This document shows, one piece after another, positions 6,014 to 12,876 of a stretch of DNA of 13,719 bases. The notes below the pieces were generated by a model. That model was not told the DNA's origin, made no database searches, and worked only from the letters and a program-made list of their open reading frames with translations. Source of the stretch: Phyllobacteriaceae bacterium (GTDB lineage: Bacteria > Pseudomonadota > Alphaproteobacteria > Rhizobiales > Ancalomicrobiaceae); the NCBI GenBank assembly GCA_012517025.1, contig JAAYVT010000498.1, positions 1 to 13,719 of the forward strand, read 5' to 3'. Positions within the stretch are counted from its first letter, which is position 1; each line of letters begins with the position of its first letter. A program made the translations under genes and the position numbers.

Positions 6014-8147
6014 GCTTGGAGGATTTGCCACGGCCCGACAACGATGGGTTGGTCATGAAGTACTTGTGGACGTTGAAGGGCTCCTCGCCCTCCGACGGCC
6101 GGACGCGTTCGTGACCCCCGTCCGGCAGCAGACGCCAGCTCTGCTGGTTGTCGCGGAGGTTGGCGACCATGATCTGGTCGAGGATCTGCTGGTGCACCGT
6201 CGGATTGATGATCGGACAGAGCACCTCGACGCGGCGATCCAGATTCCTCGGCATCATGTCAGCCGATCCGATGTAGACGATCGCCTCCGCCGAGGGAAGG
6301 CCGTGTCCGTTGCCGAAGCAGAAGATGCGGGAGTGCTCCAGGAAGCGGCCGACGATCGATTTCACCCGGATGTTGTCGGAGAGCCCGGGGACACCCGGCC
6401 TGAGGCAGCAGATGCCGCGGGCGATGATGTCGATCTTCACCCCGGCGCGACCGGCCGCGTAGAGTTCGTCGATGATGCGGGCGTCGACCAAGCTGTTGAG
6501 CTTGATCCAGATCTGCGCCGGACGGCCGGCCTTTGCGTGCTCGATCTCGGCCTCGATGTGCTCGACGATGCGCGAGCGCAGCGACAACGGGCTGACCGCC
6601 ATCTTCTCCAGCATCTGCGGCTGGGCGTAGCCGGTGACGAAGTTGAAGATGCGGGCGACGTCGCGGCCGATCGCCGGGTCGGCGGTGAAATAGGATAAAT
6701 CGGTGTAGATGCGGGCGGTGATCGGGTGATAGTTGCCGGTGCCGATGTGGCAATAGGTGGCAAGCGTGCCCTGCTCGCGGCGCACCACCATCGACAGCTT
6801 GCCGTGGGTCTTCAGCTCCATGAAGCCGAACACCACCTGCACGCCGGCCTTCTCCAGGTCGCGGGCCCAGCGGATGTTGGCCTCCTCGTCGAAGCGCGCC
6901 TTGAGTTCGACCACGGCGGTGACCGACTTGCCGGCCTCCGCGGCTTCCGCCAACGCCTTGACGATCGGGCTGTCCTTGGAGGTGCGGTAGAGCGTCTGCT
7001 TGATCGCCACCACGTCCGGGTCGCGCGCCGCCTGCATCAGATACTGCACGACGACGTCGAAGCTCTCGTAGGGGTGATGGACGACGAAATCCTTGGCCTT
7101 GATGGCGGCGAAGCAGTCGCCGCCGAATTCGCGGATGCGCTCGGGGAAGCGCGGCGCGTAGGGGCCGAACTTCAGCTCCGGCCGATCGACGCCGACGAGC
7201 TGGGAGAGCTCGTTGAGCGCCAACAGGCCGTCGACCAGATGGACGCCGTCGGGCTCCACCCCGAGGCTCTCGGCGACGAAGTCGCGCAGCTTCTGCGGCG
7301 TCGCGGCCTCGATCTCCATGCGGATGACGACGCCGCGGCGGCGCCGCTTCAACATGGTCTCGAAGACGCGGACGAGATCCTCCGCCTCTTCTTCGATTTC
7401 GATGTCCGAATCGCGCACGACGCGGAAGGCGCCCTTGGCGCGCACGTCGTAGCCGGGGAAGAGGCCGGCGATGTGCAGGCAGATCACCGTCTCGAGCGAG
7501 ATGAAGCGCTTGTGGCCGGCCTTGCCGCCGAAATTGGGCAGCTCGATGAAGCGCTCCAGCGTCGAGGGCATGCGGATCAGCGCCGTCATCCCTTCGCCGC
7601 CGCCGATGCGGGCGAGATCGAGCACCAGCGAGAAGCCGAGATTGGGGATGAACGGGAACGGGTGGGCCGGATCGCAGGCGAGCGGGGTCAGCACCGGGAA
7701 GATGTGACCGAGGAAGTGGGCGTGCAGCCACTCCCGCTCCTCCGCCGTCAGTTCCTCGCCGTCGACGACGCGCAGACCGACGCCCTGCAGCTCGCCGTGC
7801 AGCTCGCGCCACAGCCGCTGCTGCTCGGTGGTGAGCGAGACGACCGCATCGCCGACCACCACCAGCTGCTCGGCCGGGGTCAGACCGTCGTCCGAGCGGG
7901 CGGAAAGTCCGGCGCGCTGCTGCTCGACCAGACCGGAGACGCGGACCATGAAGAACTCGTCGAGGTTGTTCGCCGAGATCGACAGGAAGCGCAGCCGCTC
8001 CAGCAGCGGATGATCGGGGTTGGCGCTCTCCTCCAGCACGCGTCGATTGAACCCGAGCCAGGACAACTCGCGATTGACGAAGCGCCGAGGGCTCGAGGTC
8101 AGATCGGAGGGTTCCACGACGTTCGGATCGACGGCGGCGACGGACAC
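5973..8147 (-). CDS. ppk: Polyphosphate kinase 1
   Basis: Ppk1 makes inorganic polyphosphate reversibly from ATP, often at the inner membrane. The 724-residue length is typical. The N-terminal domain opens with FVNRELSWLGFNRRVLEE and SANNLDEFFMVRVSGL. The head domain follows, then two phospholipase-D-like catalytic domains. The autophosphorylated histidine is H448 in ELKTHGKL. The second conserved histidine is H605 in GRFLEHSRI. VVELKARFDEEANI and IGTGNYHP are also present. The GTG at 8147–8145 was chosen because AGGAGGA lies about 10 bases upstream; the frame stays open further upstream, but there it runs through hda in another frame. An 89-bp gap separates it from hda, the only sizeable gap in the cluster, and it contains a possible promoter or weak Pho-like site. 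The C-terminus is lysine/arginine-rich and overlaps the start of ppx. Confidence 0.97.
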   Translation of the reverse strand: MSVAAVDPNVVEPSDLTSSPRRFVNRELSWLGFNRRVLEESANPDHPLLERLRFLSISANNLDEFFMVRVSGLVEQQRAGLSARSDDGLTPAEQLVVVGDAVVSLTTEQQRLWRELHGELQGVGLRVVDGEELTAEEREWLHAHFLGHIFPVLTPLACDPAHPFPFIPNLGFSLVLDLARIGGGEGMTALIRMPSTLERFIELPNFGGKAGHKRFISLETVICLHIAGLFPGYDVRAKGAFRVVRDSDIEIEEEAEDLVRVFETMLKRRRRGVVIRMEIEAATPQKLRDFVAESLGVEPDGVHLVDGLLALNELSQLVGVDRPELKFGPYAPRFPERIREFGGDCFAAIKAKDFVVHHPYESFDVVVQYLMQAARDPDVVAIKQTLYRTSKDSPIVKALAEAAEAGKSVTAVVELKARFDEEANIRWARDLEKAGVQVVFGFMELKTHGKLSMVVRREQGTLATYCHIGTGNYHPITARIYTDLSYFTADPAIGRDVARIFNFVTGYAQPQMLEKMAVSPLSLRSRIVEHIEAEIEHAKAGRPAQIWIKLNSLVDARIIDELYAAGRAGVKIDIIARGICCLRPGVPGLSDNIRVKSIVGRFLEHSRIFCFGNGHGLPSAEAIVYIGSADMMPRNLDRRVEVLCPIINPTVHQQILDQIMVANLRDNQQSWRLLPDGGHERVRPSEGEEPFNVHKYFMTNPSLSGRGKSSKHDQPRNIVRVPRT

Positions 8148-8211
8148 GGGCGGAGTTCCTCCTGAGGGACGATTCGCGGGGACGCGCGGAGCGCATCCTG
8201 CACCGAACCGT

Positions 8212-8229
8212 TTGTGATTTTCGTGACGT
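8212..8229 (-). promoter_or_regulatory. Weak Pho-box-like repeat upstream of ppk
   Basis: On the minus strand, ACGTCAC and AAATCAC lie 10 bp apart in the only A+T-rich part of the hda–ppk gap, about 65–80 bp before the ppk start. The first copy matches five of seven bases of the CTGTCAC half-site; the second is poor and the spacing is one base short. ppk belongs to the Pho regulon in E. coli, so a PhoB site would make sense. The match is too weak to rely on. Confidence 0.2.
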
Positions 8230-8236
8230 ATTTCTT

Positions 8237-8950
8237 TCACGCGCCGAGGTCGGCGTCGAGATCGTCCTGCGTCGAGGGGCGCGCGCCGCCGGCGGCAAGG
8301 ACGCGGGCGGCGAGCGCGCGCGTCACCGGCGACTTGGCGGCCAGCGCGGCGCGATCGAGGGCGACGACGAGGGCGCGCACGCCGGCGAAGGAACGCTCGA
8401 CACGGCGGGCGAGCCAGACCAGCAGGGCCGGATCGACCACCGTCTGGCGATCGGCGAAGAGCTTGGCGAGGAGCGCCTCGAGCAGGGCGTCGTCGGGTTC
8501 GGCGAGCCGCGCCGGGGTGGCGGCGCGCAGCCGCGACACGAGGTCGGGCAGGCGCAGGCCCCAGGCGGAGGGCGGCGCCTCGGCGGTGACGAGCAGGCCG
8601 GTGCCGGCCTGCCGCACGGCGTTGAGGAGATGGAACAGCGCGGTCTCGTCGACGCCGGTGCCGGCGTCCTCGAGCACGATCGCACCGCGCGCCGCGAGGG
8701 CCGTCGGATCGAGGGCGGCGAGATCGCCGGCCGCCACGATGGTCGCGCCACTCGCCTCGGCGAAGACGCGGGTGAGATGGCTCTTGCCGGAGCCGACCGG
8801 GCCGGTGAGCAGGACGACGCCGCCGGGCCAATCGGGCCAGCGATCGATCAGGGCGGTCGCCTCGGCGTTGGCGGTCGAGACGATCCAGTCCTCGCGCCCG
8901 CGTCGTTCGGCGACCGGCAACTCGAGCGGCAATTGACGCGGATCAGTCAT
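8237..8950 (-). CDS. hdaA: DnaA-regulatory inactivator protein Hda (HdaA)
   Basis: Hda is a DnaA-like AAA+ protein that, with the DNA-loaded beta clamp, stimulates ATP hydrolysis on DnaA and so prevents re-initiation of replication. The 237-residue protein starts MTDPRQLPLELPV, and QLPLEL (6–11) matches the clamp-binding motif of Hda (QL[SP]LPL type). Walker A is GPVGSGKS (50–57), with the catalytic lysine that E. coli Hda lacks by my memory. Walker B is IVLEDA (91–96), with a Glu-Asp pair. A sensor-2-like region follows (VERSFAGVRALVVALDRAAL). There is no DnaA domain IV for DNA binding, which separates it from DnaA. The ATG (8950–8948) overlaps the stop of the upstream permease gene by eight bases (ATGACTGA), so coupled translation is likely. 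Identification is firm by motif, length and synteny. Confidence 0.93.
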   Translation of the reverse strand: MTDPRQLPLELPVAERRGREDWIVSTANAEATALIDRWPDWPGGVVLLTGPVGSGKSHLTRVFAEASGATIVAAGDLAALDPTALAARGAIVLEDAGTGVDETALFHLLNAVRQAGTGLLVTAEAPPSAWGLRLPDLVSRLRAATPARLAEPDDALLEALLAKLFADRQTVVDPALLVWLARRVERSFAGVRALVVALDRAALAAKSPVTRALAARVLAAGGARPSTQDDLDADLGA

Positions 8951-10034
8951 CGCGCCCGCCGTCGGAGGCGACGGGCTCGGCGTCGTGATGGAGCGGGCTC
9001 GCCAGATATTGCTCGAGCGCGTAGCGGGCGAGCACGCCGACCGAGGCGGCGGCCGGCACCGCCACCAGCATGCCGACGAAGCCGAACAGCGAGCCGAAGG
9101 CGAACAACGAGAACAGCAGCCACACCGGATGCAGACCGACCGAGCGGCCGACCCAGTTGGGGGTGAGGATCCAGCCCTCCAGCCCCTGCCCGACCGCGAA
9201 GACGAGCCCGACCAGGGCGATGCCATGCCAATCCGGCCAATATTGCACCAGCGCCACCACCAGACCGGCGATCAGGCCGGAGCCGAAACCGAGGTAGGGG
9301 ATGATGCCGAGCAGACCCGCCATCAGGCCGATCAACAGGCCGAAGCGCAGCCCGACCAGGGCGAGACCGAGGCCGTAATAGAGGCCCATGGTGACCGACA
9401 CCGCCACCTGACCGCGCACGAAGCCGGAGACCGCGTCGTTCATCTCGCCGGCGAGACGGCGGATCACCGGCTGGTGGCGGCGCGGCAGCCACTCGTCGAT
9501 GCGGGCGATCATGCGGTCCCAGTCGATCAGCATGTAGGCGGCGACCACCGGGGCGATCACCATCACCGACAGGATCGACAGGACGGTGCGGCCGCTCGAC
9601 AACAGCTGCTGCAACAGCTGGCCGAGCCAGCTCGCCGCCTGACCGATCGCCTGACCGATGTTGGCGTCGAGGGCGCCGGCCTTCTCGCCCATCAGCCGGC
9701 CGAGCGGGCCGTCGACCCAAGGGGCGGCGAGCGCCCGCAGGCGATCGACCAGGGCCGGCAGCTCGTCGACGAACCGGACGAACTGGTCGCCGAGCAGCGG
9801 CACCACCAGAATCAGGACCGCCGCCAGCACGACGACGAGGCCGAGGATGATGGTCAGCGCCGCCGCCGACCGCGGTAAACCCAAGGCCTCCAGCCGATCG
9901 GCGAGCGGATCGAGCAGATAGGCGAGCGCGATGCCGGCGACGAAGGGCAGCAGCACCCCGGAGAACAGCCACAGGAAGGCGACGAAGAGCGCGGCGGCGG
10001 CGAGCCAGAAGCGCAGTTGCCGTTCGAGCGTCAC
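8943..10034 (-). CDS. AI-2E family (PerM/TqsA-like) membrane transporter
   Basis: The 363-residue integral membrane protein belongs to the AI-2 exporter superfamily (formerly UPF0118). Members have been linked to autoinducer-2 export or Na+/H+ exchange; the substrate here cannot be told. Two hydrophobic helices span about 9–41 and another spans 58–80. An amphipathic, largely soluble stretch (82–147) follows, then helices at about 150–172, 206–229, 231–262, 271–289 and 305–335. Family hallmarks are PFVAGIALAYLLDPLADRLE near the N-terminus, GLLGIIPYLGFGSGLIAGL (240–258) and GWILTPNWVGRSVGLHPVW (287–305). The GTG at 10034–10032 overlaps the stop of the pgsA-like gene (GTGA) and is preceded by a good GGGAAGGGGA site. 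The C-terminal tail is acidic. It is probably co-transcribed with its neighbours; the functional link to Hda and Ppk is unknown. Confidence 0.92.
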   Translation of the reverse strand: MTLERQLRFWLAAAALFVAFLWLFSGVLLPFVAGIALAYLLDPLADRLEALGLPRSAAALTIILGLVVVLAAVLILVVPLLGDQFVRFVDELPALVDRLRALAAPWVDGPLGRLMGEKAGALDANIGQAIGQAASWLGQLLQQLLSSGRTVLSILSVMVIAPVVAAYMLIDWDRMIARIDEWLPRRHQPVIRRLAGEMNDAVSGFVRGQVAVSVTMGLYYGLGLALVGLRFGLLIGLMAGLLGIIPYLGFGSGLIAGLVVALVQYWPDWHGIALVGLVFAVGQGLEGWILTPNWVGRSVGLHPVWLLFSLFAFGSLFGFVGMLVAVPAAASVGVLARYALEQYLASPLHHDAEPVASDGGRDD

Positions 10035-10624
10035 GCGTCGTCCCCTTCCCTGCGGCCGGCGGCGCGACCGGGATCCCCCGGCGCCGACGACATCACCCGC
10101 AACCAGTCGACGAGATAGGCGAGGCCGGAAACCGTCGTCAACGTCGCCACCGCGATCTCGCCCGCAACCCACAGCCGGCCGGGGTCGAAGCCGAAGGCGC
10201 CGGACCCCAACACCAGCGCGGCGAAGGCGATCTGCGCCATGGTGTTGGCCTTGGAGACGAAGAGCGGCCGGATCGGCACGCCGGCCGACAACATCCACGA
10301 CAACATCACGCCGCCGACGATCAACACGTCGCGCGAGACGACGAGGATGACCAGCCACACCGGGATCGGCCCCATCACCGCCAGCGTCACGAAGATCGAG
10401 ACCACCAGCGCCTTGTCGGCGAGCGGATCGAGATAGGCGCCGAGTTCGGACCTCTGGTCGAAGCGGCGGGCGATCCAGCCGTCGATGCCGTCGGAGACGC
10501 CGGCGATCAGGAACACCCAGAAGGCGACGTCGTAGCGGCCGGCGACCAAGGCGTCGACGGTGAGCGGCACCATCACCAGCCGGGCGACCGAGATCAGGTT
10601 GGGAATCGTGACGTTCGATGCCAT
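10031..10624 (-). CDS. pgsA: CDP-alcohol phosphatidyltransferase, PgsA-like
   Basis: This family transfers a phosphatidyl group from CDP-diacylglycerol to an alcohol. PgsA uses glycerol-3-phosphate, the committed step to phosphatidylglycerol in the inner membrane. The 197-residue protein carries the full family signature: D45, D48-G49, A52-R53, G62, D66 and D70 (VSDGIDGWIARRF, then LGAYLDPLADK). It has about five hydrophobic segments and the typical N-terminal IPNLISVARLVMVPL. Length and motif fit PgsA, but the motif does not by itself exclude another acceptor, such as a bacterial cardiolipin synthase of the same family, and genomes of this group often carry several paralogues. The start is ATG 10624–10622, with GGAGG some 14 bases upstream. 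It is the first gene of the minus-strand cluster, divergent from purM. Confidence 0.82.
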   Translation of the reverse strand: MASNVTIPNLISVARLVMVPLTVDALVAGRYDVAFWVFLIAGVSDGIDGWIARRFDQRSELGAYLDPLADKALVVSIFVTLAVMGPIPVWLVILVVSRDVLIVGGVMLSWMLSAGVPIRPLFVSKANTMAQIAFAALVLGSGAFGFDPGRLWVAGEIAVATLTTVSGLAYLVDWLRVMSSAPGDPGRAAGRREGDDA

Positions 10625-10802
10625 GATCCGCGTCCGCGCCTCCACGCCGAGCCGGTCCCTCCAATGTGGTCCGCTTCGCCGACGCTTCCAAGGGGATCGT
10701 CGCCGAGAACGCCGTCGAGCGCGCTTCGCCCTCATACGGACTTGCAAATCGAGGCCCGATCGTCCATCGAAACCGAGCCGATCTCACGGGAGAACAATCG
10801 AC
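10625..10802. promoter_or_regulatory. Divergent promoter region of pgsA-like gene and purM
   Basis: This 178-bp gap separates two divergent start codons and must hold the promoter of purMN and probably that of the six-gene minus-strand cluster. I see GGGAGAA as the purM ribosome-binding site (about 10788–10794). The A+T content is slightly raised near 10733–10750 (TTGCAA at 10742–10747), but no convincing −35/−10 pair on either strand. I see no riboswitch-like structure or recognisable operator. Confidence 0.4.
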
Positions 10803-11912
10803 ATGTCCGAGGGCAAGAACAGCTGGACCTACGCTCGGTCGGGCGTCGACATCGAGGCCGGAAACGCCCTCGTCCGTCGGATCTCGCCGATCGCCAAGGC
10901 GACCTCGCGGGTCGGCGCCGACACCCAGCTCGGCGGCTTCGGCGGCCTGTTCGATCTCAAGGCGTGCGGCTTCAAGGATCCGGTGCTGGTCGCCGCCAAC
11001 GACGGCGTCGGCACCAAACTCAAGATCTCGATCGAGACCGGCATCCACGACACCATCGGCATCGACCTCGTCGCGATGAGCGTCAACGATCTCGTCGTGC
11101 AGGGCGCCGAGCCGCTGTTCTTCCTCGACTATTTCGCCACCGGCAAGCTCGAGCTGGACGTCGCCGAACGGGTGATCGCCTCGATCGCGCGCGGTTGCCA
11201 GATGGCCGGCTGCGCGCTGATCGGCGGCGAGACCGCCGAGATGCCCGACATGTATCGCGCCGACGACTACGATCTCGCCGGCTTCGCGGTCGGCGCGGTC
11301 GAGCGCGACGAGATCCTGCCGAAGAAGACGACGCAGCCCGGCGACGTGCTGCTCGGCCTCGGCTCCTCCGGCGTCCATTCGAACGGGTATTCGCTGGTGC
11401 GCCGGCTGGTCCGGGAAGCCGAGCTCGACTGGAACGACGAAGCGCCGTTCCAGCCCGGCACCTCGGTCGCCCGCGCCCTGCTCGAGCCGACCCGGATCTA
11501 CGTCAAGCCGATCCTCGAAGTGATGCGGTCGATCGGCGGCATCAAGGCGATGGCGCACATCACCGGCGGCGGCTTCATCGAGAACATTCCGCGCGTGCTG
11601 CCGGAATTCTGTGTCGCCGAGATCGACCTCTACGCCTGCGCGGTGCCGCCGGTGTTCAAGTGGCTCGCCACCGTCGGAAACATCCCGGCGGAAGAGATGC
11701 TGCGCACCTTCAACTGCGGCATCGGCATGGTGCTGGTGGTCGACGCCGACAAGGCGCACGACGTGTCGATGGCGTTCCGCGCCAAGGGCGAGACTTGCGT
11801 CACCCTCGGCTGGCTGCAGGACGGCTCGGGCCGCGACGCCGACGCGCACGGCCGGCGGGCCTGGGTCGACACCCGCGGCAAGCTCGATCTCGCCTGGCAA
11901 GCCCCGAAGTGA
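10803..11912 (+). CDS. purM: Phosphoribosylformylglycinamidine cyclo-ligase (AIR synthetase)
   Basis: PurM closes the imidazole ring in purine synthesis: FGAM + ATP gives AIR + ADP + Pi. The 369-residue protein has the usual ATP-grasp-unrelated PurM fold and its landmarks in order: SYARSGVD-like WTYARSGVDIEAGN (8–21), GGFGGLFDL (44–52), ANDGVGTKLKI (65–75), SVNDLVVQGAEPLFFLDYFATGKL (93–116), GGETAEMPDMY (141–151), GLGSSGVHSNGYSLVR (185–200) and HITGGGFIENIPR (252–264). The start ATG at 10803 follows GGGAGAA at good spacing; the open frame upstream of it is noncoding. The stop codon overlaps the purN start (GTGA), so both are translated from one message, as in many alphaproteobacteria. Confidence 0.97.
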   Translation: MSEGKNSWTYARSGVDIEAGNALVRRISPIAKATSRVGADTQLGGFGGLFDLKACGFKDPVLVAANDGVGTKLKISIETGIHDTIGIDLVAMSVNDLVVQGAEPLFFLDYFATGKLELDVAERVIASIARGCQMAGCALIGGETAEMPDMYRADDYDLAGFAVGAVERDEILPKKTTQPGDVLLGLGSSGVHSNGYSLVRRLVREAELDWNDEAPFQPGTSVARALLEPTRIYVKPILEVMRSIGGIKAMAHITGGGFIENIPRVLPEFCVAEIDLYACAVPPVFKWLATVGNIPAEEMLRTFNCGIGMVLVVDADKAHDVSMAFRAKGETCVTLGWLQDGSGRDADAHGRRAWVDTRGKLDLAWQAPK

Positions 11913-12580
11913 GCGCCGCCCCGAAGCGCCGCGTCGGCGTGTTGATCTCGGGGGGCGGCTCCAACATGGCCGCCCTGATCGCCGCCGCGCGCGACCCCGC
12001 CTATCCGGCCGAGATCGTCTGCGTGGTGTCGAACGTCGCCGACGCCGGCGGGCTCGCCAAGGCGGAAGCGGCGGGCGTGACGGCGCGGGTGGTCGACCAC
12101 AAGGGCTTCGCGGACCGCGAGAGCTTCGAGCGGGCGGTGGTGGCGGTGCTCGAGGCGCACGAGGTCGAGATCGTGGCGCTGGCCGGGTTCATGCGGCTCC
12201 TGACGCCGTGGTTCATCGAACGCTGGCGCGATCGGCTGATCAACATCCACCCTGCCCTGCTGCCCGCCTACAAAGGCTTGCACACCCATGCCCGCGCGCT
12301 CGCGGACGGGGTGAAGATCGTCGGCTGCACCGTCCACTTCGTCCGCCCCGAAATGGACGTCGGGCCGATCATCGTGCAGGCGGCGGTGCCGGTCGCCGAC
12401 GACGACACGCCGGACACGCTGGCGGCTCGGGTGCTCACGCAAGAGCATCGGATCTACCCGTTGGCGCTCGCCCGGGTGGCGAGCGGCGCGGCGCGGGTCG
12501 TCGCCGACGCCGACGGACGCGAGCGGGTGGCGACGCGCGATCTCGCCGGTCCCGACGCGGCGCTGATCTCGCCTCTGTGA
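11909..12580 (+). CDS. purN: Phosphoribosylglycinamide formyltransferase (10-formyl-THF dependent)
   Basis: PurN transfers the formyl group of 10-formyltetrahydrofolate to GAR, making FGAR in purine synthesis. The 223-residue protein has the phosphate-binding loop ISGGGSNM (13–20), VVSNVADAGGL, AGFMRLLTPWFI (92–103) and the catalytic set N112, H114 (INIHPALLPAYKG) and D150 (HFVRPEMDVGP). The N-to-D spacing of 38 equals that of N106 and D144 in E. coli PurN. The GTG at 11909 overlaps the purM stop by four bases and is the natural start, placing the glycine loop about 12 residues from the N-terminus; coupling probably replaces a strong ribosome-binding site. After the usual domain there is a short extra C-terminal tail (ARVVADADGRERVATRDLAGPDAAL), common in alphaproteobacterial PurN. 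purM and purN are likely a two-gene operon. Confidence 0.96.
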   Translation: MSAAPKRRVGVLISGGGSNMAALIAAARDPAYPAEIVCVVSNVADAGGLAKAEAAGVTARVVDHKGFADRESFERAVVAVLEAHEVEIVALAGFMRLLTPWFIERWRDRLINIHPALLPAYKGLHTHARALADGVKIVGCTVHFVRPEMDVGPIIVQAAVPVADDDTPDTLAARVLTQEHRIYPLALARVASGAARVVADADGRERVATRDLAGPDAALISPL

Positions 12581-12600
12581 CACATTACGCTGCGTGACGC

Positions 12601-12615
12601 CGCCCCTCGGGGGTG
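12601..12615 (+). terminator. Short GC hairpin after purN, weak terminator candidate
   Basis: CGCCCC (12601–12606) can pair with GGGGTG (12610–12615), including one G·U pair, around a three-base loop, 20 bp past the purN stop. It is flanked by two copies of GTGACGC. No T-run follows, so it may not terminate transcription; Rho-dependent termination is as likely. Confidence 0.25.
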
Positions 12616-12677
12616 ACGCGCCTGCGCCCGGTCGTCGCAGGGCGGAACCACGATTTCATCGAATCTCCCCTGTCGAA

Positions 12678-12708
12678 GGCCGCTTTCGGCCGACGCGGCG
12701 CCGCGTCG
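12678..12708. repeat. Hairpin followed by an 18-bp perfect palindrome in the purN–pstS gap
   Basis: GGCCG (12678–12682) pairs with CGGCC (12687–12691) around CTTT. Sharing its last base, the perfect palindrome CGACGCGGCGCCGCGTCG spans 12691–12708. It lies about 170 bp before the pstS start and 110 bp past purN. The symmetry is seen directly. Whether it is a protein-binding site, part of a terminator or chance in GC-rich DNA is not known. I see no small ORF that I trust in this 296-bp gap. Confidence 0.5.
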
Positions 12709-12798
12709 AGCCCGGATTCGTCGTCGAATTCGCCGAAACGGCATCGACGGCGCGTGATCGACGCGGTTCTCGCGGCGGAATTCCACGGAACCTTCGCA

Positions 12799-12816
12799 TC
12801 GACACGAAACTGTCAT
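12799..12816 (+). promoter_or_regulatory. Candidate Pho box (PhoB site) upstream of pstS
   Basis: A perfect CTGTCAT half-site lies at 12810–12816. Eleven bases upstream, TCGACAC (12799–12805) matches the half-site consensus CTGTCA(T/C) at four of seven positions, and the four-base spacer GAAA is A-rich as in rhizobial Pho boxes. The site lies about 60 bp upstream of the pstS start, where a PhoB site replacing the −35 element is expected. PhoB control of pst genes under phosphate limitation is well established; the site here is a pattern match with one strong and one weak half. Confidence 0.55.
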
Positions 12817-12876
12817 GGACGGCGATGCATGGTCGGCCCGCTTCCGGTCGCTCGTCGAACAAGGAGACATCTCGAC

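Noticed and set aside
8212..8227. TGTGA…GTGACG resembling a CRP/FNR site near ppk.
   Set aside because: The second half is not the inverted TCACA expected at the correct spacing. It is a partial direct repeat, and I only keep a weak Pho-like alternative.
5973..8831. A longer ppk frame reaching back through hda.
   Set aside because: The part upstream of GTG 8147 is arginine/proline-rich shadow of hda. GTG 8147 has AGGAGGA upstream and gives the standard Ppk1 length.
8943..11900. A 985-codon minus-strand frame running antisense to purM, through pgsA, into the permease gene.
   Set aside because: The permease begins at GTG 10034 with a strong ribosome-binding site. Upstream of that the translation is low-complexity and lies on other genes with clear motifs.
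12656..12862. A 68-residue minus-strand frame in the purN–pstS gap as a possible small gene.
   Set aside because: Its translation is arginine/proline/serine-rich with no start signal, and it lies across the candidate Pho box and the palindrome.
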